NCBI GenBank assembly: GCA_016219145.1
Contig: JACRCG010000147.1
Coordinates: 1 to 5,357 of the forward strand
Source: Deltaproteobacteria bacterium
GTDB lineage: Bacteria; Desulfobacterota; Desulfuromonadia; Geobacterales; Pseudopelobacteraceae
Length of the DNA stretch: 5,357 nt
Direction of reading: 5' to 3'
Part shown: positions 1 to 5,357 of the stretch, piece after piece
How positions within the stretch are numbered: position 1 is the stretch's first letter
Layout of the letters: each line of letters opens with the position of its first letter
The notes under the pieces: model-generated
Seen by the model: the letters and a program-made list of their open reading frames with translations, nothing else
The model's database searches: none
Told to the model about the DNA's origin: nothing
Position numbers and translations under genes: made by a program

Positions 1-1
1 A

Positions 2-580
2 CGCCAGGATCGCAAAAGTTATGAGGTTTCACTGAAGGAGTTACAGGCGAACGCATCGCGTTTGCAGTCAATGATGGAGAGGCTTGATGCATTGAGCCGC
101 CGCAAATTGTCATCCCGCCACGAAAAACCCGGCAGCAAACTGAAACCGCTGGCTGAATTGCCGCCTGTTCCGGATCGGGGTTTTGCTTCCCAGAAAGGGC
201 GCATGTCACTACCGGTCAGGGGCACGATCCTTGAATCGTTCGGCAAGCACAAACATCCGGAATTCAACTCGTACACCTTCAGCAAGGGCTTGTCCATATC
301 GGCCGGTTCCGGTGCGGATATCAGATCCATATACGAGGGCAGCGTCATTTTTGCCGATTACTTCAAGGGTTTTGGCAATATGATCATCGTGGATCATGGC
401 GGAGGGTATTTCAGCCTCTATGCTCATGCTTCGCGTCTTGCAAAAAAAGTCGGCGCCAATGTTTCGCGTAACGAGACGATCGCCAGCGTCGGCGACGTAG
501 ATTCAACCAAGGGACCGATTCTTTATTTTGAAATACGCCATCAGGGACGGCCGGTTGACCCGGTCGGATGGGTTCGCTGA
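2..580 (+). CDS. envC: EnvC-like murein hydrolase activator, degenerate LytM (M23) domain; 5' partial
   Basis: The frame is open from the left edge, so the N-terminus lies outside the window; 192 residues are visible. The first ~35 are a charged, Leu-spaced helix, the end of a coiled coil. A linker follows, then a LytM fold over roughly residues 68-192. Landmarks are KGLSISAGSGADI, a GFGNMIIVDHGGGYFSLYAH core and LYFEIR...PVDPVGWVR at the end. The zinc ligands are mostly gone: the HxxxD positions read Ser (281-283) and Ser (293-295), and the HxH positions read Ile and Tyr (518-526). Only the His of YAH (425-427) remains. From family knowledge, this pattern marks EnvC-type activators, which switch on periplasmic amidases under FtsEX control rather than cutting peptidoglycan. 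ftsE/ftsX would be expected just upstream, but this cannot be seen. A TTG at 62 is internal, not a start. The family call is firm; the exact orthology is inferred. Confidence 0.88.
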   Translation, partial: RQDRKSYEVSLKELQANASRLQSMMERLDALSRRKLSSRHEKPGSKLKPLAELPPVPDRGFASQKGRMSLPVRGTILESFGKHKHPEFNSYTFSKGLSISAGSGADIRSIYEGSVIFADYFKGFGNMIIVDHGGGYFSLYAHASRLAKKVGANVSRNETIASVGDVDSTKGPILYFEIRHQGRPVDPVGWVR

Positions 581-607
581 CAAATTTTCAGAAACATACA
601 CATACCC

Positions 608-613
608 GGAGGA
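608..613 (+). promoter_or_regulatory. Shine-Dalgarno site of the Ctp protease gene
   Basis: GGAGGA lies six bases before the ATG at 620. It is a near-consensus ribosome binding site and fixes that start. It is the strongest such site in the window; the two downstream genes have weak or no equivalents. Confidence 0.85.
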
Positions 614-619
614 AGAAAA

Positions 620-1999
620 ATGAGTGCACCTGGCAGTAAAAAAACAAAAGTGATCGCCGGTTTTGCAATGATCGTGGCCGTGCTGGTGGCGTTTATCGCA
701 ATCAGTTCGCAACGGCACTGTTCGGCGGAAGGAAAGGGGAGCGACTATGAATCGATAGAGCTCTTTACCGACGTGATGGCGATAGTCAAAAAGAGCTATG
801 TCGAAGAGGTCGATACCAAGAAGCTGATCTATGGCGCTATCAACGGCATGCTGTCTTCGCTTGATCCGCACAGTTCTTTCATGCCTCCCGATACCTACAA
901 GGAAATGAAGATCGATACCAAAGGCGCTTTTGGCGGTCTTGGGATAGAAATATCCATCAAGGACGGCGTTCTGACCGTAATCTCACCGATCGAGGACACT
1001 CCTGCTTTCAAGGCCGGCATCAAGTCTGGCGACCAGATTCTGAAAATTGACGAAAAGTTCACCAAGGATCTGAACATCAATGATGCGGTCAAACGCATGC
1101 GTGGATTGAAGGGTACAAAAGTTGTCCTGACAATCATGCGCGAGGGTTTTGACAAACCGAAAGAGTTTCCGCTGGTACGCGATATCATTCAGGTGAAAAG
1201 TGTTCGCTCGGCCATGATGGACGGTGGCTACGGTTATGTGCGTATCGCCCAGTTCCAGGAAAAGACCGATGAAGACCTGGGAAAGGCGCTCAAGGCCCTG
1301 AAGGAGCAGAATAAGGGAGAACTTAAAGGTTTGGTTCTCGACATGCGCAACGATCCTGGCGGGCTTCTGGATCAGGCTGTCAGGGTGGCCGACCACTTTG
1401 TTCCCGAAGGGCAGATGATCGTCTACACAGAAGGGCGTGAGAAAGATTCCAAGATGCAGTTTACCGCCAAGAAAGGTGGCAAGGAGTCGGCTTACCCGAT
1501 CGTAGTGCTGATCAACGGCGGTAGTGCCAGTGCCTCCGAAATTGTTGCCGGCGCCCTGCAGGACCATAAACGGGCTATCGTCATGGGTACCCAGAGTTTT
1601 GGCAAGGGTTCGGTTCAAACCATCATCCCGCTTTCCGATGATTCCGGTCTGCGGCTGACCACCGCCCGCTATTTTACTCCCAAGGGGCGTTCGATCCAGG
1701 CCAAGGGGATTACACCGGACATTGTTGTCGAAAGGGTTGAGCTTCCCAAGGAATCCGCCGCTAAAAAAGACAGCATGCACCTGCGCGAGAAGGACCTGGA
1801 GAATCATTTTGAGAGTGAGGGCAAGCCTGGAGATGCGGGTGATGGCAAAGACGTGAAGAAAGAAGAAAAAAAGGAAGAGAAGAAAGATGAACGGACCCAA
1901 CGCCTCGAAGAGAACCTGAAAAACGATTATCAGGCGATGCGTGCTCTCGACCTGCTCAAGGGATGGGACCTGATCAAGTCGATGGGAAGTGACAAGTAG
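620..1999 (+). CDS. ctpA: S41 family carboxy-terminal processing protease (CtpA/Prc type)
   Basis: Complete, 459 residues, a usual length for the family. Residues 11-29 form one hydrophobic segment after a Lys-rich start, so it is a signal anchor or signal peptide with the enzyme in the periplasm. The N-terminal region carries the family motif SSLDPHSSFM (79-88). A PDZ domain spans about 103-178 (GAFGGLGIEI, then SGDQILKIDE). The S41 core follows (LDMRNDPGGLLDQAV, 240-254). The catalytic Ser is S304 in GGSASASEI; Lys is K329 and Gln Q333 in SFGKGSVQ. The 25- and 4-residue spacings match Prc and the plant D1 processing protease. After the core comes a Lys/Glu-rich stretch (about 380-430), then a helical end (ALDLLKGWDLIK). 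Family members cut at protein C-termini, often of envelope proteins or peptidoglycan hydrolases. Its position 39 bases after the EnvC-like gene fits a cell wall role. The substrate is unknown. Confidence 0.96.
   Translation: MSAPGSKKTKVIAGFAMIVAVLVAFIAISSQRHCSAEGKGSDYESIELFTDVMAIVKKSYVEEVDTKKLIYGAINGMLSSLDPHSSFMPPDTYKEMKIDTKGAFGGLGIEISIKDGVLTVISPIEDTPAFKAGIKSGDQILKIDEKFTKDLNINDAVKRMRGLKGTKVVLTIMREGFDKPKEFPLVRDIIQVKSVRSAMMDGGYGYVRIAQFQEKTDEDLGKALKALKEQNKGELKGLVLDMRNDPGGLLDQAVRVADHFVPEGQMIVYTEGREKDSKMQFTAKKGGKESAYPIVVLINGGSASASEIVAGALQDHKRAIVMGTQSFGKGSVQTIIPLSDDSGLRLTTARYFTPKGRSIQAKGITPDIVVERVELPKESAAKKDSMHLREKDLENHFESEGKPGDAGDGKDVKKEEKKEEKKDERTQRLEENLKNDYQAMRALDLLKGWDLIKSMGSDK
1867..1873 (+). 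other. In-frame A AAA AAG heptamer, possible -1 slippage site
   Basis: Within the Lys/Glu-rich part of the protease gene the codons GAA AAA AAG (residues 416-418) form the same heptamer, in the same phase, as the dnaX -1 frameshift site. The -1 frame reaches TGA at 1888-1890 after five codons. Slippage would therefore give a protein of about 423 residues without the C-terminal helix, with the catalytic core intact. No convincing downstream stem-loop is seen, and other A runs occur in this window, so this may be chance. Confidence 0.2.
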
Positions 2000-2013
2000 A
2001 TCCGGGTCATTGC

Positions 2014-2018
2014 GGGGT
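2014..2018 (+). promoter_or_regulatory. Weak ribosome binding site of the cohesin-like gene
   Basis: GGGGT sits six bases before the ATG at 2025. The match is poor but the spacing is right. It favours this ATG over the upstream in-frame GTG at 1989, which lies inside the protease gene and would put 12 polar residues before the signal peptide. Confidence 0.45.
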
Positions 2019-2024
2019 ATCATA

Positions 2025-3404
2025 ATGAAATTGTTGAACATGCTTGTTGCCGTTTTGCTTCTCTGCACTCTTGCCGGTGTGGTTGAAGCCGATGCGGCCG
2101 CGAAAATCACAGTTACGCAGACTGCGGAAGGGGTCTACTCGGTCTCGGTTGCCAATGTTGCCAAGGCTTCGGCGTTGGACTTTACCATTACTTATGATGC
2201 TGCGGTGTTGAGCAACCCGGTGATTTCCAACGGTCCGTTTGCCGGCAGATTCGGCGCAATGCAGGTGCCGCACAATGATGCAACGCGCGGAACATTAAGG
2301 GTGGCGTACCTTGTTACCGCCAAGGATGTTTTTTTTGAGGGAGATGGATTGCTAGCCACGGTTACATTCTCCAAGACCGGAACGGTGACGCCGAAGTTGC
2401 TGGAACTGAAATCTGAAGTGATTTCTGATGCCGGCATCCCGGTAGCGGTTGAGTCGGTAGTCACCCCCCTGCCCGGAACCACAGTCAGGACAACCACTGG
2501 CGGAGGCGATACTGCCGATAACACCGGCAACAATAACAATAACCCGAATCCGGTCAACCCGAATCCCGGCAACATGGGCGGCCTGCCTGGCGTACCCGCC
2601 ACGACCTCGAGTACAGCCTCCTCAACGACATCTGCCGCTGTTACCTATCAAAACCCTATTTCAGGGGTTGTCCAGGATAGCAGCTCCAGGGGGCCGGACA
2701 GCAGAAAGGAATCTTCACAGGAGCCGTCCCATCAGCAGGAACAGCCGGGAGGGACAGCGGTACAGGATGGTGTTGCTTCTGTTGCTGCGGATACTGCAAA
2801 GAAGCCGGTCGCAAAAAAACAGCCGGAACCCCAGTCAGTAAATCTGCAGTCTCTGGAAAGTGTCGCGGAGCGCTTCAGGTATTACAAGGGACCCCGGACA
2901 TTGAAGGGGTTGTCGGAGCTGTTTGATGCTGCCAGATACAAAGCCGCCGGAGTTGAGCAGATTCCCGCAATAGCCGTTTCCGACGGCAAAAAAGTTGTCA
3001 CGGTCAGGATCGCGCTCCCGGTCGGCTCGGCCGTACCCGGCTTTGCGTTGAAAGGGGCCAACCTGAAGGGGCTGAGGAGCTTGTCCGACAGGTTGATGGA
3101 GCTGGACGCGCTGCCGCAGAAAGGCAAGCTGGATGTGCGCATGTCGATAGAGATACAGAAAACAGTTGCGGAAATCCCCCTGCTAGTGGTTCCTCCTGTT
3201 TCGGGCGGAATTGCGGGGCAGTCGGATCAGGATCTGGAAAAACTGCTCGCAAAAGCCGATGCCCGCAACAAAACGCTCCTTTACGACCTGAATGCGGATG
3301 GAAAACAGGATTACCTGGACGACTATATCCTGGTTGCTCACTGGTTGCTGAAACAGCAGGTCGAAAAGAAAATCCCGGCTGCAAAAACTGCCGTTCCCCG
3401 CTGA
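2025..3404 (+). CDS. Exported protein with N-terminal cohesin-like domain and C-terminal single dockerin-like Ca-binding repeat
   Basis: 459 residues from the ATG at 2025. Residues 1-24 are a signal peptide (MKLL start, hydrophobic core, likely cut near ADA). Residues about 27-145 resemble a cohesin fold: alternating beta strands, ALDFTITYDAAVLS (50-63), and GDGLLATVTFSKTG (106-119). About 150-275 is low-complexity linker rich in Thr, Ser, Asn, Pro and Gln, with NPNPVNPNPG at 173-182. About 277-395 is a second unrecognised domain, helical then beta-rich, ending ALPQKGKLDVRMSIEIQ and a hydrophobic strand. The C-terminus has DLNADGKQDYLD (421-432), an exact EF-hand-type loop with Asp/Asn at positions 1, 3, 5, 9 and 12 and Gly at 6, followed by a helix (YILVAHWLLKQ). 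That is one half of a dockerin, which normally has two. Cohesin-dockerin pairs join proteins. Its role here is unknown; location in an EnvC-Ctp-YibQ operon suggests an envelope scaffold. The cohesin call is from pattern, not a search. Confidence 0.82.
   Translation: MKLLNMLVAVLLLCTLAGVVEADAAAKITVTQTAEGVYSVSVANVAKASALDFTITYDAAVLSNPVISNGPFAGRFGAMQVPHNDATRGTLRVAYLVTAKDVFFEGDGLLATVTFSKTGTVTPKLLELKSEVISDAGIPVAVESVVTPLPGTTVRTTTGGGDTADNTGNNNNNPNPVNPNPGNMGGLPGVPATTSSTASSTTSAAVTYQNPISGVVQDSSSRGPDSRKESSQEPSHQQEQPGGTAVQDGVASVAADTAKKPVAKKQPEPQSVNLQSLESVAERFRYYKGPRTLKGLSELFDAARYKAAGVEQIPAIAVSDGKKVVTVRIALPVGSAVPGFALKGANLKGLRSLSDRLMELDALPQKGKLDVRMSIEIQKTVAEIPLLVVPPVSGGIAGQSDQDLEKLLAKADARNKTLLYDLNADGKQDYLDDYILVAHWLLKQQVEKKIPAAKTAVPR
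2541..2566 (+). repeat. Short in-frame direct repeat in the linker of the cohesin-like gene
   Basis: The 11-base unit AACCCGAATCC occurs at 2541-2551 and again at 2556-2566. The 15-base offset keeps the reading frame and encodes NPNPV NPNPG. This is a typical tandem expansion in a flexible exported linker; an Asn-rich AAC/AAT stretch lies just before it. Confidence 0.7.
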
Positions 3405-3406
3405 TC

Positions 3407-4384
3407 GTGGCAAAATCCAATAAAAACAGGTTCACCCAAAAGAAATCAGGTTCCAGTATCGCCACTTTGGTGGTACTGGCGCTGGTCCTGGTGGCGGCCG
3501 GAAGTTTCTGGCTCTTCTCAAGCTCCAGGAAATCGGTTCCCAAGCCGGAGAGCCGTGTTCTGCCGCCAACAGAGACCGCTGCCCCGGTATCGCCATTCAT
3601 TAATGTCACCGCCGTACCTGCGCCCCGGGTGGAGAAGCCGGTGCACAAGACTCCCGGTGCCTATCCGGAAACCACTGCGCCGCAGGAAGAGTTGCAGCCA
3701 CGTCAACAGTCTGCTGGCGGGACGGCGCTTCTGGCAATCGTCATCGACGATATGGGCAGCAGCATGTCCGAAGCGCGTTCCCTGGCCGCGATCGGTGTGC
3801 CGCTGACGTTTTCGGTTATTCCTGGGTTGCAGCGCTATCGTGAGGTCGCTTCTTTTGCCGCATCCTCCGGCATAGAAACGATGATACACATGCCGATGCA
3901 GTCCAAGGAATGGCCTGGCAGGCGTCTGGAGTCGAACGGGCTGCTGGTTTCGATGGGAGACGATGAGTTGAGGGAAAGGGTAGCCGGCTATATGCGTGAC
4001 CTCCCCGGGGCGGTCGGAGCCAATAATCACACCGGATCCGAGTTTACCGAGCATGTCGATAAAATGCGGAGTGTGCTGGAGGCTCTGAAGGAGAAGGGGC
4101 TGTTCTTCGTTGACAGCGTGACTACTCCGCAGACAGTTGGCATAAGGTTGTCGCGTGAGATCGGTGTCAAGTCGGGACGCAGGAACGTGTTTCTGGACAA
4201 TGAGCAGGAGCGCGGCTACATTCTTGGGCAACTCGACCAGGCGGTCAGGCAGGCGAAAAAAAACGGTGCCGCAATCGCAATCTGCCACCCTCACAAGGCA
4301 ACCATTTCCGCGCTTGCTTCGGCGTTGCCAGGACTTGCCGGCCAGGGCGTCACTCTGACCACGGCTTCAAAGCTTGTCAGGTGA
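3407..4384 (+). CDS. Divergent polysaccharide deacetylase family protein (YibQ/COG2861 type)
   Basis: 325 residues starting at a GTG. Residues 1-17 are basic and about 18-37 form a transmembrane anchor (IATLVVLALVLVAAGSFWLF). A Pro-rich linker runs to about 105, so the catalytic-type domain (106-325) should be periplasmic. Family motifs in order are LLAIVIDDMG (108-117, Asp 114/115), GIETMIHMPMQ (155-165, His 161), GAVGANNHTGSEF (201-213, His 208), FFVDSVTT (233-240) and AIAICHPHKAT (289-299). The spacing and the NNHxGS and HPH signatures fit the divergent branch of the NodB fold. The usual Met of NNHMGS is Thr here. The substrate of this family is not settled; a cell wall or other envelope glycan is inferred. 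The gene begins two bases after the previous stop (TGA-TC-GTG) with no purine-rich site ahead, so translation is probably coupled. E. coli also carries yibQ next to envC, which supports the operon reading. Confidence 0.92.
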   Translation: MAKSNKNRFTQKKSGSSIATLVVLALVLVAAGSFWLFSSSRKSVPKPESRVLPPTETAAPVSPFINVTAVPAPRVEKPVHKTPGAYPETTAPQEELQPRQQSAGGTALLAIVIDDMGSSMSEARSLAAIGVPLTFSVIPGLQRYREVASFAASSGIETMIHMPMQSKEWPGRRLESNGLLVSMGDDELRERVAGYMRDLPGAVGANNHTGSEFTEHVDKMRSVLEALKEKGLFFVDSVTTPQTVGIRLSREIGVKSGRRNVFLDNEQERGYILGQLDQAVRQAKKNGAAIAICHPHKATISALASALPGLAGQGVTLTTASKLVR

Positions 4385-5357
4385 TCTCCAGGTCTCTGGA
4401 AATACTCTGTTGTACTTTCTGGATTATCTTGTAGTAATCTTCATGCAGAACCGCTTCCGGATTGGCCGGGTCAACCGGGTAGACCGATAGCCACCCCCCC
4501 TGGCGCAATTTCCCCTCAAAACCGGACAAGGCTTCATTCAACAGCAGGTACAGCCTGTCATGCACACCATCGAACTCACCCGAGTCAAAACCGGGCATCT
4601 CAATGTCTTTCCGGAGCAGTTGCTCTCCGCCCATGCTGAACTGGCGGTAATCTAGCCTGTTTTCGGAGCCTTCCAAGCGTGGCGCCAGCAGCGACACCAC
4701 CCTTCCGGCATTGTTGGCAACCGCCATTCTGGCGGCGGTGTAGGCGTCCGACCTGCTGGTCAAGCCGTAGAGCGTGGAGCAGAGCATGTCGCTGACGCAG
4801 TCGCCATGCAGAAAGCCGCGCGCGGCACGATCGGATGTCTCGTAATAGAAGCTGCGTCCCTCCGGTTTTTCAGAAAGAAGAGAGCCGCATATATGACAGC
4901 GCTCGGCCAGTCCTTCCAGTCGCGCCAGATATGATTCCTTTTTGCGTGATTCCTTTTCAAGCAGCCACTTGTGATACAGGCAGGACCTGGTTTCCTCTGT
5001 CGTATCAACACTCCTTAGAATGTCCCGGGTTATCTCCATAAACTGGCTGTGCACTTCGGTACCGCGGGCGTGGGTCAGGATCGGATAGATCTTGCCGTCC
5101 GGGTTGGTGTTGAGGCTTTCCACCTTGGGGCTTTTTGAAATGTAGGAATCAAGGCAGCGATATCCCCGGTTGACCGCGAAGGCGCGCAAGAGGGTCTTCT
5201 GGTCCTTGAAGATGCCTTCGAACTTGATGCGCGAGTCGATCAGGCAGGGGAGCAGCGCCAGGGATTTCTTGTCGATGCCGCGCTGGTCGAACAGGGCAAA
5301 GATATTCTTGCAGTTTTCCAGGCTGGGCATGTCCTTGACCGGTATCAGCACCCTGTC
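4377..5357 (-). CDS. Hypothetical protein with possible Cys/His metal site; 5' partial
   Basis: The reverse-strand frame is open to the right edge (Asp-Arg precede the first GTG at 5351) and no plausible ribosome site precedes that GTG, so the true start is probably outside. About 326 residues are visible. I do not recognise the family. It is a soluble-looking protein without a signal peptide or membrane segment in view. Numbered from the GTG, CHIC (152-155) and, 26 residues later, HGDC (182-185) suggest a zinc-binding Cys/His cluster; C191 follows shortly after. Just before lies a highly charged helix (about 116-150, rich in Glu, Lys and Arg). Other Cys residues are at 14, 36, 66 and 124. 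The C-terminal part has an acidic stretch (EMPGFDSGEFDGVHD, 251-265) and a helical end. The gene is convergent with the deacetylase, overlapping it by 8 bases, so it belongs to a different transcript and need not share its function. Reality as a gene is well supported by length and by the open frame; function is unknown. Confidence 0.8.
   Translation of the reverse strand, partial: DRVLIPVKDMPSLENCKNIFALFDQRGIDKKSLALLPCLIDSRIKFEGIFKDQKTLLRAFAVNRGYRCLDSYISKSPKVESLNTNPDGKIYPILTHARGTEVHSQFMEITRDILRSVDTTEETRSCLYHKWLLEKESRKKESYLARLEGLAERCHICGSLLSEKPEGRSFYYETSDRAARGFLHGDCVSDMLCSTLYGLTSRSDAYTAARMAVANNAGRVVSLLAPRLEGSENRLDYRQFSMGGEQLLRKDIEMPGFDSGEFDGVHDRLYLLLNEALSGFEGKLRQGGWLSVYPVDPANPEAVLHEDYYKIIQKVQQSISRDLEIT

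Noticed and set aside
581..619. Promoter between the EnvC-like and protease genes
   Set aside because: The 39-base gap shows a ribosome site but no recognisable -35/-10 or -24/-12 pair.
1989..2024. GTG at 1989 as start of the cohesin-like protein
   Set aside because: It would overlap the protease gene and put 12 residues before a textbook signal peptide. The ATG at 2025 has better placement.
2058..2069. Possible lipobox around Cys14 of the cohesin-like protein
   Set aside because: The residues read LLLC, with Leu at -1 instead of Gly, Ala or Ser. A type I signal peptide with cleavage near ADA fits better.
983..2110. 375-codon open frame on the reverse strand across the protease gene
   Set aside because: It lies almost wholly opposite a clear S41 protease. 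Its sequence looks like a shadow, with Phe/Leu runs mirroring the Lys/Glu codons, and shows no domain.
2329..2336. Run of eight T as a phase-variable tract
   Set aside because: It is explained by GTT TTT TTT codons (Val-Phe-Phe) in the cohesin-like domain. A single short tract gives no support for phase variation.
3004..4294. Reverse-strand open frames of 214 and 258 codons opposite the cohesin-like and deacetylase genes
   Set aside because: The forward frames carry signal peptides and family motifs. The reverse frames are Arg/Pro/Ser-rich, with no motif or ribosome site.
4387..4400. Inverted repeat TCCAG/CTGGA just after the deacetylase stop, as a terminator
   Set aside because: Only a 5-bp stem with a 4-base loop and no following T tract, and it lies inside the convergent gene's coding sequence.
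1..5357. CRISPR arrays, tRNA or rRNA genes, insertion sequences, attachment sites
   Set aside because: No repeat-spacer pattern, RNA gene signature or transposase was seen. The window is almost fully coding; its longest non-coding gap is 39 bases.

Overview
The window is about 5.4 kb of dense bacterial chromosome. It holds four same-strand genes that look like one operon, followed by one convergent gene. The protein sequences suggest a Gram-negative, probably a Geobacter/Pelobacter-type member of the Desulfuromonadia (former Deltaproteobacteria). That placement rests on recalled gene order and protein style, not on a search. No mobile element, CRISPR array, tRNA or rRNA is visible.

Layout. 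Position 2-580 (+) is the C-terminal part of an EnvC-type LytM/M23 protein whose zinc ligands have been replaced. Position 620-1999 (+) is a complete S41 carboxy-terminal processing protease with an intact Ser/Lys/Gln active site. Position 2025-3404 (+) is an exported protein with an N-terminal cohesin-like domain, a long disordered linker, a middle domain and a single C-terminal dockerin-like calcium loop. Position 3407-4384 (+) is a membrane-anchored divergent polysaccharide deacetylase (YibQ family). Position 4377-5357 (-) is a protein I do not recognise, with a possible Cys/His metal site. It overlaps the end of the deacetylase tail to tail by 8 bases and runs off the right edge.

How the genes work together. 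EnvC-like activators, Ctp proteases and YibQ-type proteins are repeatedly found side by side in Proteobacteria. They belong to envelope biology: EnvC activates cell-separation amidases under FtsEX control, and Ctp proteases in several species degrade peptidoglycan hydrolases or their regulators. The unusual member is the cohesin/half-dockerin protein between the protease and the deacetylase. It is the best candidate here for an undescribed component, possibly a calcium-dependent scaffold in the periplasm or at the cell surface. Gaps of 39, 25 and 2 bases, with no visible promoter or terminator between the genes, support one transcript starting upstream of the window.
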